Below are positions 53,520 to 62,408 of a stretch of DNA of 64,000 nucleotides, one piece after another. Position 1 is the stretch's first letter. Each line of letters starts with the position of its first letter. Source of the DNA: a virus; the IMG/VR virus record IMGVR_UViG_3300009182_003747, positions 1 through 64,000 of that record; one strand, 5' to 3'. The translations under genes were made by a program, and so were the position numbers. The notes beneath the pieces are model-generated. The model had not been told where the DNA came from. It did not search any database and saw only the letters and a list, made by a program, of their open reading frames with translations.

Positions 53520-56500
53520 TTAGACTATGACCCATCTTGATCCAGTTTGTATAGTAACGTCCGCATTCAGAGTTATAGGTCCGGCGGACATATAGTTATA
53601 GGCGGTCTGCGCCGTGTAGTTAGTATTGACTGTCTTACCGCTGATGAAGAAATTGGTGTCTGAACCAGCTCCAGTACCAGTACCAATTCCAGGATTGGTC
53701 GTCATTGTCGATCCGTCTGAGAACTTAATACCGCTCGCTGTGAACTCGAGTTGACCAGCTACAGTAAGCTTAGATGCCGGCGCGCTGTTGCCTATGCCTA
53801 TATTACCGTTGGCATAGATACCAGCAAAAGTAGCAGTAGCATTAGCAAATAGTGCTACTATACCTGTGTTTGACTGTGCATAAAGACCATATCCAGTATT
53901 TGATATACCATAGATGCCACCACCGCCGCCTCCATTTACACCGCCAATGCCCTGTACGCCATAAGAAGAATTTGATTGACCATACACGCCAACGCTGGAG
54001 TTTGATAGACCACTAATAGCAATTACTGCAGCTGTCGTTGAGCCGGCAGTAATTGTAGCAGAATTAACTGAAGTGGCATTAACAACACCGGTATAAACAC
54101 CGGCAGAGTTAACAACTGTAGATGTACCTACCGTATAAGACGCAGAGTTAATCGTTGTGGCATTAACAACACCGGTATAAACACCAGTGGAGTTAGCAAC
54201 TGTAGATGTACCTACCGTATAAGAATAAGCATTCACCGAACCGGTAGCAAGAATGCTAGCTACTGTAGAGTTACCACCAGGTGTTATCTGTACATTACCT
54301 GCAGAGTTAGCTATATTTATGATCGATGTAGTCTGAGTGGTGGTGCTGTTACCAATCGATAAAGAGCCGGTATTTGATATAGTTACAGTCGGTAGTGTCG
54401 TTGTGTTACCGGCGTATGAGATAGAAGTATTTGATATAGTTAAGACTGTGCCGACAGTATAAGATGCAGAGTTAACACCAGCAACAGATATATTAGAAGA
54501 ATTTATCGCAGTATTAACATCAGCTGCCTGAAGTGATGTTAATGCGATATTTGTACCATCGCCGCGAAGATAGTAAGCTGCGGTTGCGCCACCTGCGAGA
54601 GCATTGAGCGCAGCCTGTCTTGTGGTTGCACTAGTACCACCTTGTGCAAAACCAACAGCCGTGAAACCCGTGGCCAATGAGCCAGAAGCAAGAGCACCGG
54701 TACCAGTTATACCGGTATATGAACCTGTTAGCTGTCCATTTGGTAATGTACCGGTTGTTATATTTGTAGCATTTGAGTAGTAAGAAGCAAGCTGGCCATT
54801 TAGATATGTTGTGTTATTTGAAGTTCCAGAATAAGATGTAGAGTTGAGTATGGTAACTGTAGAGTTACTTATTGTTATAGAGTTAGCCGCAATAGATCCA
54901 GGTACTGTACTATTAGCTGATATACTAATAGAAGTTGAATTTACAACAAACGCGCCTAACGAGCCATATGGCTGAAGAAATGCCTGTAGGCTGCCTGTGG
55001 TAGTATTAGCGGATGTAGTGTCGATAGTAGAAGACGTATTTGGATTATTCTTTGTTCCAAATATTCTATATACTGGATTGCTGTTTGAAGATGAAGCCGC
55101 TATCCTAGCCACGCCAGAGTACCAAGTTACAGTTGAGTTGCCAGCAGGAGAGAAGAAGCCGGTGTCTACTACATCAGTATTAGTATTATTAAGGCCAAGC
55201 TCAATGATATTATCATTTACTATGAGGTTCTGTGTGTTAACAGTGAGTGTTGTACCGAGAATTGTTAGATTTCCAGATATAGTAGCGTCACCTGTTACAC
55301 TCAGGGAATTAGACGTTATATTATTCACGTAGGCATTCGCTGCAGTGATATTTCCCGCAAATACTGTGCCCGTGCTGCTCATTGTCTGACGTATAATACC
55401 GCCGCTGACCAGTGACAGCTGGCCGTTAGCTGGATTATACATACCCGTATCTGAGTTTGCAGCAAATGAGTAAGATGGTGATCCAGCAGTTCCAGGATTA
55501 GCTAGAACAGTATTAGCGCTTATGTTATTACTGAGAGTTAAGTTTTTATTTGCGCTGTTGAATGTGAACGCAGCGTCTCCACCGAATGATCCCGAGCTGT
55601 TGTACTGCACCTGCGTGTTAGATCCACCGGCACTGAACAGTGTCGTGCTCGTCATGGTGGTCCCATCTGGGAACTTAACACCGCCTGTTGTAGACTCGAT
55701 AATACCAGCTACAGTCAGCTTAGAACCAGGGGTTGTATTACTGACGCCAACTCTGCTGTTGGTGGTGTCAACAAATAACAGGCTCGTATTGAAGCTCGAG
55801 TTTGGTCCTGCTACTGTGATGCCGTTTGAGAAGTTGCCAGATGATCCAAATACGGTCCACCTGCTTGTACTATTACCGAGAGCGTACGCATTTGTAGAAG
55901 GAATAATATCGCCAGTACCAGTGCCCGTGTACGTAATGGCGCCTGTTACTATAAGATCGCCGCCTACTCTAAGAGTACCAGTAATATTAGCAGAAGCTCC
56001 AGTCGCGTTAAAGCTATTGGTCGTGATATTATTTGTGGATATTGTTAGAGAAGTTACGTTACCTGTTAAGTTGCCTGTTATAGTAGTAGCAGCGACGTTG
56101 CCAGTTAAGTTGCCTGTTATAGTAGTGGCAGTAACGTTACCTACAAGATTACCGGAGATGTTAGTTGCATTTACGTTGGTAGCTATGACGGTATTTGTAT
56201 ACACATTAGCCGAAGCGTTTACCACGGTTGCAGAGACATTGCCAATCAAGATACCTGTTAAGTTGCCTGTTATAGTACTGGCAGTAACGTTACCTACAAG
56301 ATTACCGGAGATGTTAGTTGCATTTACGTTGGTAGCTATGACGGTATTTACGTTTACAGCTGTGGCATTGAGGTTTGCGGTGGCGTTGATATTACCGAAT
56401 GCTCCATTTCCAGAAGCAGAGATATTACCCTCAACGCGAAGCTTGTCAGCAGGAGCACTATTACCTATACCAACTCTGCTGTTTACTGAGTCGACAAAGA

Positions 56501-57116
56501 GAGTATTACCAGCTACGTTTAAGTTGGCACTCGTGATGTTGATTGTGTTTGTGGATGTGGAAGATCCACCGATGATGTAGAATCCAGAAGAGTTGCTTAA
56601 TAAACGAGTATCATAGTCATCAGCTAGAGGGGTCTTAAAGTCGATGTATCCGCCGTTCGATCCGCCGATCTCAATTCTACCTTGATTGTTCGAGTCGTTA
56701 GTTATGATAACTTGGCCATTAACGGTGGAGTTCGCCGAGTAAACAGAGATGCTCGTTGAGTTCATCGTCACGTTGGCGATGCTGTTGCCTATCGTAGCTC
56801 CAAAAGTGGTGATCTGAACGTTCGCGCCGACATTTGCAGATGTACTAGCGTATATGGTACCAGTGTTGGTCTGGTTTGTGATGTTAAGCGCCGATACGGC
56901 AGCCAGCTGTGTAACGTTGAGGTTGCCGGTGTTAGTAGTAGCGGTGACCGTGAGGTTCGAGGCAAGAGCGACATTGCCAGATACGTTCGCTGTTCCAACT
57001 ACTGAGAAAGTTGCGTCTGGGGAAGCCGTATTGACACCAACTTTGCCGGCTGTAGCTACAATTAGACTGGTGTTTACTATGATGCCGTTCTTAACGACAA
57101 AGTCTTTATCAGACAT
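53520..57116 (-). CDS. Long tail fibre protein
   Basis: 1198 residues, very rich in Asn, Thr, Ser, Val. The N-terminus MSDKDFVVKNGIIVNTSLIV plus GKVGVNTASPDATFSVVG is the usual start of marine myovirus fibres. A repeat zone (about 255-340) alternates ATNVNATNISGNLVGNVTA and TTITGNLTGN; its DNA holds a 93-bp near-perfect direct repeat. Later modules include NTQVQYNSSGSFGGDAAFTF and a VNSASYTVGTSTV repeat. The C-terminus ends GSRWVIV, shared with the 57151 protein. An elongated trimeric shaft is likely. A late promoter lies upstream. Confidence 0.78.
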   Translation of the reverse strand: MSDKDFVVKNGIIVNTSLIVATAGKVGVNTASPDATFSVVGTANVSGNVALASNLTVTATTNTGNLNVTQLAAVSALNITNQTNTGTIYASTSANVGANVQITTFGATIGNSIANVTMNSTSISVYSANSTVNGQVIITNDSNNQGRIEIGGSNGGYIDFKTPLADDYDTRLLSNSSGFYIIGGSSTSTNTINITSANLNVAGNTLFVDSVNSRVGIGNSAPADKLRVEGNISASGNGAFGNINATANLNATAVNVNTVIATNVNATNISGNLVGNVTASTITGNLTGILIGNVSATVVNASANVYTNTVIATNVNATNISGNLVGNVTATTITGNLTGNVAATTITGNLTGNVTSLTISTNNITTNSFNATGASANITGTLRVGGDLIVTGAITYTGTGTGDIIPSTNAYALGNSTSRWTVFGSSGNFSNGITVAGPNSSFNTSLLFVDTTNSRVGVSNTTPGSKLTVAGIIESTTGGVKFPDGTTMTSTTLFSAGGSNTQVQYNSSGSFGGDAAFTFNSANKNLTLSNNISANTVLANPGTAGSPSYSFAANSDTGMYNPANGQLSLVSGGIIRQTMSSTGTVFAGNITAANAYVNNITSNSLSVTGDATISGNLTILGTTLTVNTQNLIVNDNIIELGLNNTNTDVVDTGFFSPAGNSTVTWYSGVARIAASSSNSNPVYRIFGTKNNPNTSSTIDTTSANTTTGSLQAFLQPYGSLGAFVVNSTSISISANSTVPGSIAANSITISNSTVTILNSTSYSGTSNNTTYLNGQLASYYSNATNITTGTLPNGQLTGSYTGITGTGALASGSLATGFTAVGFAQGGTSATTRQAALNALAGGATAAYYLRGDGTNIALTSLQAADVNTAINSSNISVAGVNSASYTVGTVLTISNTSISYAGNTTTLPTVTISNTGSLSIGNSTTTQTTSIINIANSAGNVQITPGGNSTVASILATGSVNAYSYTVGTSTVANSTGVYTGVVNATTINSASYTVGTSTVVNSAGVYTGVVNATSVNSATITAGSTTAAVIAISGLSNSSVGVYGQSNSSYGVQGIGGVNGGGGGGIYGISNTGYGLYAQSNTGIVALFANATATFAGIYANGNIGIGNSAPASKLTVAGQLEFTASGIKFSDGSTMTTNPGIGTGTGAGSDTNFFISGKTVNTNYTAQTAYNYMSAGPITLNADVTIQTGSRWVIV
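54073..54234. repeat. 84-bp tandem repeat inside the long fibre gene
   Basis: Two consecutive units, starting at 54073 and 54157, share GTGGCATTAACAACACCGGT and CTGTAGATGTACCTACCGTA with a few differences. The period of 84 bp is 28 codons, so the repeat keeps frame and doubles a NSxSYTVGTSTVxNS-type segment of the fibre. Confidence 0.7.
56104..56196. repeat. 93-bp direct repeat in the fibre gene, copy A
   Basis: Identical to 56257-56349 at 92 of 93 positions (single G/C difference in AGTAGTGGC versus AGTACTGGC). The offset is 153 bp (51 codons), so it is in frame, encoding the VIATNVNATNISGNLVGNV segment followed by a TGNLTGN unit. Confidence 0.9.
56257..56349. repeat. 93-bp direct repeat in the fibre gene, copy B
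   Basis: Second copy of the repeat at 56104-56196. Near identity at DNA level, although the surrounding shaft repeats have diverged, implies a recent duplication or ongoing gene conversion. It could allow shaft-length change by recombination. Confidence 0.9.
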
Positions 57117-57147
57117 ACTGGTTCCCTTTCCCCAGGATTATTTTAAT

Positions 57148-57155
57148 TATTTATA
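57148..57155 (-). promoter_or_regulatory. T4-type late promoter TATAAATA for the long fibre
   Basis: Exact octamer on the minus strand, 32 bases before ATG 57116. It overlaps the stop codon region of the 57151 gene. Confidence 0.72.
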
Positions 57156-57567
57156 CGATGACTATCCTCGTACCGCTTGTTACTGTGAGAGTAAAGCCGG
57201 TATTTACCGTATAGGGACCCGCTATTATAGTGTTGACGTTTGCGGGCGTGGTGTAGCTGTAGAGCAAGTTCTGTGGGTTCTGAAATCCAAGCGAAGAGAA
57301 AGTAGATACGGAGTTCATAGTGCTGTTGACGGTGGAGTTACCTATCGTCATGTTCTGCTGGTCGTTATTCCAGACAAAGTTGGTATTACCGTTCATATTT
57401 CCAGAGCTGTTGAACTGTATGCTCGTGTTAGAGCCACCAGCAGTCTGATAAGGACCGGTTGCAACCGCCCAGTAGCTGTAGTTGTTTATGTAGACGTAGG
57501 TGAGACCGGACGTGGCATCGCTGAATACTTGACCATTTGCTGGTGATGATGGGAAGTCTAAAGCCAT
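57151..57567 (-). CDS. Small tail-fibre protein
   Basis: 138 residues. It starts MALDFPSSPANGQVFSDATSGLTYVYI, a short collar-like domain found at the N-terminus of phage fibre proteins, followed by GGSNTSIQFNSSGNMNG, the Q-F/Y-N-x-S-G module found in three other fibres here, and a C-terminus GTRIVIV like that of the long fibre. It lies 1 base from the next gene upstream. Probably an adaptor or tip subunit. Confidence 0.65.
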   Translation of the reverse strand: MALDFPSSPANGQVFSDATSGLTYVYINNYSYWAVATGPYQTAGGSNTSIQFNSSGNMNGNTNFVWNNDQQNMTIGNSTVNSTMNSVSTFSSLGFQNPQNLLYSYTTPANVNTIIAGPYTVNTGFTLTVTSGTRIVIV

Positions 57568-57568
57568 C

Positions 57569-59254
57569 TTATACTCCTATCGCCTGCCACTGACAGAGAT
57601 TCGTCGCGGCAACAGCCTGTGAGCTTCTTACCTGCAGAACAGTCGTGTTAGCACCCGCGGCATATCCATAGAAGCCCGTTAGTCCAGAAGTAACCGACCA
57701 GTTGTATATAGTGGTGAATGCTGTGGAGAACGTGATGTTGCCCACAGAAGTATTAGCCAGTATGTTACCCCACTGCATCAGCAGTCCATTTGGAAGACGC
57801 GTGTAACCGTTGTTAGCTACGATAGATGAAGTACCAAGGGTAAATGTGTTTGTCTGCACGGTCGCGTTGGTTGATATCTGTAGCGGAACTGCTATGTTAA
57901 GGTTACTGGTGTTGTTGTTACCGAATACAGACCAAATTGCTCTCTGCTGGTTCAGCGTGTTAGTTGAGTAGAACACAAAGTTATCGTCGTTCTGCTGTAT
58001 GAAGTATACGTTAGATCCACCAGCCACAGGCGTGAATGTTAATTTCTGATTATTAAGAGTAGAAGAGAAGCCTGCATTAGAGAACACGCCGCTTGAGTTC
58101 GCCACTATACCGGTACCTACAGTATGTGATGCAGCATTGATAGAGCCAGTTGTAGTTATAGCATTGTATGTTATATTACTAAAAACAGTAGAGTTGCCGA
58201 CGGCAATAGCAGTGGTGTTGATAAGTGATCCACCAACGGTGCTAGCGTTGGCGTATGTACCAACTTGAATATTAGCAGAAGCATTAACGACAGAAGATAC
58301 GACGTTGCCGGTAAGAATACCGGTTACGTTTGCTGTAACAGTCGTCGTGGTAATTGCCGTCGAGTTTACTACAGAGTTTACTGTTGAGTTACCGACGTTG
58401 AACGATGCAGCCACCGCGTTCGCAGCCAAGACTATACCATATGGGTTGATGGTCAAGTTAGCGCTGCTGTTCGCTATATACACGGAGCTCGAGTTCATGG
58501 TGGCATTACCAGCCGAGTTCTGAACTGAGACGTAGCTCGCGCCGTTGCCGACAAGTATCAAGCTGAACGGGTTGATCGATGCATTTCCTATTGTGTTGCC
58601 AACGTATACTGTAGTGGCGTTAGCCAGCATGGTAGTCCCGACTGTATAAGATGTGGCATTCACGGTGCTGACGTTTACGGTCGTAGTGTTAATAGTCGTC
58701 GCGCCGACGTTTAGTACGGCGGTCGTCTTATTGAAAGTGAGAGAAGCCGATCCGTTAGAGTAGCCAGAATCGCTGAACTGGATGTACGTATTACCGCCTT
58801 TGGCAGCCAAAGTACCGCCACCAATCGCTGCCTCTACCCACTGATTAGACGTGCCGTCTGTGTAGTAAACAAGCGCTTTACCGATGTCGCTATTCCAGTA
58901 CATCTGACCGTTCTGTGGTGAAGTTGGAAGAGTATTCTGCACCGCCACTACAGTAGTTGTAGTACCCCAGTAAGTACTCGTGCCGTTGGATACAAGAGCG
59001 TATCCAGAAGTACCATTACTTCCGTTTGCAGACAAAGTCTTTATGGTGATGGTATTACTAACATTGACGTTGGTGTTGTTCGCACCGATCTCTATGAGAA
59101 GAGTGCCGTCCGACGTGTACAAGATCCTGTCGGTCATATTCAGCGCGAGCTCACCCGCGTTTATGTACTGACTATTAGAAGAGTTAGTAGTATTAGGAGT
59201 CCTACCAGAGGTACTACTTCTCTTCACTTGAATTATGTTACTGCCTACGGCCAT
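57569..59254 (-). CDS. Tail fibre protein with gp53-like C-terminal domain
   Basis: 561 residues. The N-terminus IIQVKRSSTSGRTPNTTNSS and GELALNMTDRILYTSDG is the fibre attachment type shared with 59564-62095. There is one Q-F-S-D-S-G module near 155, Asn/Val/Thr-rich shaft repeats (VNATSYTVGTTMLANATTV), and from about 485 the domain NGYTRLPNGLLMQWGNIL ending LCQWQAIGV (gp53-like C-terminal). The knob probably contacts the cell surface. No late octamer is visible directly upstream; a 12-bp palindrome CGGTATATACCG lies there (59270-59281). Confidence 0.72.
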   Translation of the reverse strand: MAVGSNIIQVKRSSTSGRTPNTTNSSNSQYINAGELALNMTDRILYTSDGTLLIEIGANNTNVNVSNTITIKTLSANGSNGTSGYALVSNGTSTYWGTTTTVVAVQNTLPTSPQNGQMYWNSDIGKALVYYTDGTSNQWVEAAIGGGTLAAKGGNTYIQFSDSGYSNGSASLTFNKTTAVLNVGATTINTTTVNVSTVNATSYTVGTTMLANATTVYVGNTIGNASINPFSLILVGNGASYVSVQNSAGNATMNSSSVYIANSSANLTINPYGIVLAANAVAASFNVGNSTVNSVVNSTAITTTTVTANVTGILTGNVVSSVVNASANIQVGTYANASTVGGSLINTTAIAVGNSTVFSNITYNAITTTGSINAASHTVGTGIVANSSGVFSNAGFSSTLNNQKLTFTPVAGGSNVYFIQQNDDNFVFYSTNTLNQQRAIWSVFGNNNTSNLNIAVPLQISTNATVQTNTFTLGTSSIVANNGYTRLPNGLLMQWGNILANTSVGNITFSTAFTTIYNWSVTSGLTGFYGYAAGANTTVLQVRSSQAVAATNLCQWQAIGV

Positions 59255-59286
59255 GTGGCATTCCTTCTATCGGTATATACCGAGGA

Positions 59287-59502
59287 TTAAAAGTCGCTAT
59301 CTTTGGTCTTCACTATCTTCTTATTATGAAGAGTTTCAAACTTAGATAGCTTCTCAGATAGTTCTTCAATTATCTTTATGTCGTCAGCAATCTTCTTCTG
59401 CATGATCTCAATGTGTGTCTGATACAGAAGCTCAGCCCTTACATGCTCGTCTATCTTCTTAGCCATCTTCTCAATATAAGCATTGATAAATTCTTGGTCC
59501 AT
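59287..59502 (-). CDS. Small coiled-coil protein in the fibre array
   Basis: 71 residues, helical throughout with heptad hydrophobics: FINAYIEKMAKKIDEHVRAELLYQ and IADDIKIIEELSEKLSKFETL. The tail is basic and acidic (KKIVKTKDSDF). It could be a fibre-assembly chaperone or trimerisation factor, by analogy with small helical proteins (such as T4 gp57A) coded near fibre genes. That is inference from size and fold only. The ATG at 59502 is preceded by GTGAGGA. Confidence 0.55.
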   Translation of the reverse strand: MDQEFINAYIEKMAKKIDEHVRAELLYQTHIEIMQKKIADDIKIIEELSEKLSKFETLHNKKIVKTKDSDF

Positions 59503-59522
59503 AGTTAATCCTCACTTTTTAG

Positions 59523-59551
59523 TTGACAAATTACAAATAGCTTGTTATAAT
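59523..59551 (+). promoter_or_regulatory. Perfect sigma70 consensus on the plus strand, antisense to a fibre gene
   Basis: TTGACA 59523-59528, spacer of 17, and TATAAT 59546-59551, in the 61-base gap between two leftward genes. It points into the antisense strand of the gene at 59564-62095. It is a near copy of the uvsY promoter (TTGACAAAT start, CTTGTTATAAT end). Confidence 0.65.
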
Positions 59552-59563
59552 AGATTTATATCT

Positions 59564-62095
59564 TTAGAATGCACCACCGTCGAGTGAGCCGTAGGCAGGA
59601 AGGTTGTTGGTAACCTGTAGTACCTGACCATTTGATCCAATACCAAGCTTAGATAAAGCAGTAGTTCCTGATGCGTAGAGCACGTCACCTATTGTGTACG
59701 ACGTCTGACCAGTACCACCAGATCCAGCAACGAGACCTGTTGTCAGAGTCAAGCTGTTAGCAGTGAAGTTGACGTTGACTGTGCTGTTTGCTGTTATTGT
59801 AACCGCCAGTGAGTTGGCTACAAATGCGCCTGAAAGCCCGTATGGAAGGAGGTAAGCTTGGAGAGATCCTATGGTATAAGCCGTAGCTGTATTATCTACG
59901 ATTGTCGTAGGCTCTGTATTCGAAGCAAAGATCTTGTACAGTGGATTTGTATTAGAAGACCCACTGTGATCTCTGTAAAAACCACTGTACAGAGTAGTAC
60001 CAGTATTACCAAACGAGCCGTAGAAGCCAATGTCGTAAACATCAGTGAACGTCGTGGTAGAAGCTTCCGAGTCTGCAAGCTTGATCATAGGATCTTTTAC
60101 TTGCAGCGAAGTAGTGTCGATGGTAGTTAAAGTTCCCTGAACAGTCAAGTTACCAGAGATTGTAGCATCGCGCACTCGAAGCAGAGAAGACGTCATGTCG
60201 ACATTTGCGCCTGTGATGGATACGCTGCCGCCTAGAGTAGTGCTGCCATTTACAGAGAGCTTATCTGCGGGAGCGCTGTTACCTATTCCAAAGTTACCAT
60301 TTGATACGTGGAATGCGGCAGTTCCAATAGTCACAGTATTCGTACTAGAAGTTAAGTTTGCAGCTGATAGCGCATTATTAACAATTAATGAGTTAGCTGT
60401 TAATGCGCCTTCAACACGAAGTTTATCTGTAGGCGCACTGTTACCTATGCCAACGTTGCCGTTAGATACAAAGTAAGAGCCCGTGCCGATTGTTACTGTG
60501 TTTGTCTGAACATATAATGAAGCAGCATTTACGACAGTTGAGTTAGCGCTAAAGCTAGTTGAGTTCACACCGCTGGTGTTTACTGATGTAGCACCAATAG
60601 TTAATGCGATTGATGTGAGGTTTGCGATGGTAGTCGAGTTTGCGACTTGAACTTGAGTGCCTGAGATATTCGTATTAACGGTCGTGTTAGTTCCAACAAC
60701 AAGCTGAGTGGTGCTCAAGAATACGTTGCTGCTTGGACCTACTGCCGTGCTATTTACGTATGCGGTGCCTATTACTAGGTTTGCCGCAGAGAGATTAGCA
60801 GTAGAAGTAGAGTTGGTAACTTGAAACAACGTGTTGTTTACTGTGGCGTTTGTACCAAGAAAAAGAGTATTCGCTAAAGTTACGTTGTTTGTTGCCTTCG
60901 CGAATGTAAAGCCAGCTGCACCAGCGAGAGTACCACCGTCGTTGTACTGCATCTGAGTTGTACTGCCGGCAACCGTTGCGGCTGCCGAAGACCAGTATAC
61001 AGTTCCCGTGCTACCGCCCGATGCGAGTACCTGACCTGCAGTGCCTATAGTTCCGTTTGTCTGTATTGTATTACCGGAAAGAACTAAGTTGGCAGCAAGC
61101 GTAGTACTACCACCAATGTACATCGCTCCGGATACGTTCGCGGTGCCAGTTACTTGGAGCTTTGCATTAGGGTTTGTGTTGCCTATACCGACGTTTGCTC
61201 CCGCATCGATGCGCATCACCTCATTTGTAGCGAGGGTACCGTTGGCAAAGAACTGAATTGACTTGGCTGAGGCCGTACCGATAGCCATGGTGCCATTGGC
61301 AGCATAAAGATATCCATCGTCTGCGCCGTTGATCGTCCACGTGGTATTTGACCATCCAGAGCCGTTGATACCAAGATCGACGTAGTTAGTGGTGTCGGTG
61401 TAGTTGTCCGCATTTATAATATAATCAGCAGAAGAAGAAGGTCCGGTGTTACTGTTGGTGAGCTGCACCTGTGCGTAGTTGTTAGCGTTTCCGTGCCAGT
61501 GCTGAAGCTGCTGGCCGCCGCCGGTTACATATCCCAACTGCACGTTGACGGAAGAATTACCAACCGTAATAGCGCCGGTTATGTAGTCGTAATTAAAGTT
61601 AGAGGCACCGGTGTTTATACCGCTGTTATTGAACAAGAAGTTGCCGTTCGCTCCAACCGCGGCACCTGTTCTACCGGCGACGTATGTGACGATAGAAGCA
61701 GAAGTGACGATCTCATTGCCTGTGCCGCCACCAGAAGTATTACTTCCTATAACAGACGAGTTAGCAAAGCTAGATACGGAGTTGATGAGAGGCGCAGTTA
61801 TTGTACCAGAAGAAGTTGTCTGAATAACAAGACCCTGCGTGTACACGCTTGAGTTAAACGAGTTTGAATCGAGTATGACCACCGCGTTTGCGGTCTGGAC
61901 ACCTGGATTTCCTGCGTTATCTAGGTAGCCGTACTTAGAACCGCCGATCTTTAAAGCGGTTGCGCCTATACCTGTCTGAGCTCCTATGAAGAAGCTGTTA
62001 GATGCGTAAGAGTAAGCCAGCTCACCAGCGTTTAGCGTAGTTGTAGGAGTAGAAGTACTACTACTTCTTTTTATCTGAATAAGATTATTGGCCAT
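59564..62095 (-). CDS. Large tail fibre protein
   Basis: 843 residues. The N-terminus NNLIQIKRSSSTSTPTTT followed by LNAGELAYSYASNSFFIG is the attachment domain shared with 57569. The middle has a TQMQYNDGGTLAGAAGF module and several VGIGNTNPNAKLQVTG / VGIGNSAPTDKLRVEG repeats, each marking a shaft unit. The C-terminus SLDGGAF resembles the end of the 62154 protein (NIDGGTF). It is an Asn/Thr/Ser-rich trimeric shaft. A late-promoter variant lies upstream. Confidence 0.75.
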   Translation of the reverse strand: MANNLIQIKRSSSTSTPTTTLNAGELAYSYASNSFFIGAQTGIGATALKIGGSKYGYLDNAGNPGVQTANAVVILDSNSFNSSVYTQGLVIQTTSSGTITAPLINSVSSFANSSVIGSNTSGGGTGNEIVTSASIVTYVAGRTGAAVGANGNFLFNNSGINTGASNFNYDYITGAITVGNSSVNVQLGYVTGGGQQLQHWHGNANNYAQVQLTNSNTGPSSSADYIINADNYTDTTNYVDLGINGSGWSNTTWTINGADDGYLYAANGTMAIGTASAKSIQFFANGTLATNEVMRIDAGANVGIGNTNPNAKLQVTGTANVSGAMYIGGSTTLAANLVLSGNTIQTNGTIGTAGQVLASGGSTGTVYWSSAAATVAGSTTQMQYNDGGTLAGAAGFTFAKATNNVTLANTLFLGTNATVNNTLFQVTNSTSTANLSAANLVIGTAYVNSTAVGPSSNVFLSTTQLVVGTNTTVNTNISGTQVQVANSTTIANLTSIALTIGATSVNTSGVNSTSFSANSTVVNAASLYVQTNTVTIGTGSYFVSNGNVGIGNSAPTDKLRVEGALTANSLIVNNALSAANLTSSTNTVTIGTAAFHVSNGNFGIGNSAPADKLSVNGSTTLGGSVSITGANVDMTSSLLRVRDATISGNLTVQGTLTTIDTTSLQVKDPMIKLADSEASTTTFTDVYDIGFYGSFGNTGTTLYSGFYRDHSGSSNTNPLYKIFASNTEPTTIVDNTATAYTIGSLQAYLLPYGLSGAFVANSLAVTITANSTVNVNFTANSLTLTTGLVAGSGGTGQTSYTIGDVLYASGTTALSKLGIGSNGQVLQVTNNLPAYGSLDGGAF

Positions 62096-62133
62096 CCTGG
62101 CGTTTCCTTTTTATAGAACTTCTTATTATGACC

Positions 62134-62141
62134 TATTTATT
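62134..62141 (-). promoter_or_regulatory. Late promoter variant AATAAATA
   Basis: One mismatch from TATAAATA on the minus strand, 39 bases before ATG 62095, in the 58-base gap after the 62154 gene. Confidence 0.5.
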
Positions 62142-62153
62142 CCAAAAAACCAC

Positions 62154-62408
62154 TCAAAAAGTACCACCATCTATATTCACGACCGTTACCGGTAATATCT
62201 TTACGTCATACTTGTTCGTTGTTGAATTGTATACTAAAGTAGATCCATTGTCAGGATTGCTCTCTACTACATCTAGAAGATTATGAACGTAGTTCTGGCT
62301 GATTTGAACTGACTTGAGAACGAGATCTGGATTAGACTGAGTTGAGGTCAGCGAGTACGTATTTGCCTTTATTATAGTCGGACGCTGTACGGTTACCGAT
62401 ATAGTCAT
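62154..62408 (-). CDS. Small virion structural protein
   Basis: 84 residues, mostly beta: ISVTVQRPTIIKANTYSL, DLVLKSVQISQNYV, then STLVYNSTTNKYDVKILP and an end NIDGGTF. The GSTLVYNSTTNKY turn is frequent in phage fibre and baseplate accessory proteins. The TATGA/ATG overlap with the preceding gene shows coupling. Probably a tail or baseplate accessory subunit. The exact role is unknown. Confidence 0.6.
   Translation of the reverse strand: MTISVTVQRPTIIKANTYSLTSTQSNPDLVLKSVQISQNYVHNLLDVVESNPDNGSTLVYNSTTNKYDVKILPVTVVNIDGGTF

Noticed and set aside
53520-57116. CRISPR array
   Set aside because: Repeats here are in frame, of mixed length (93 and 84 bp) and code for fibre shaft units. No short repeat-spacer periodicity and no cas genes.
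59270-59281. Palindrome CGGTATATACCG as an operator
   Set aside because: Only 12 bp in an AT-rich gap and no second copy in the window. Insufficient to call a binding site.
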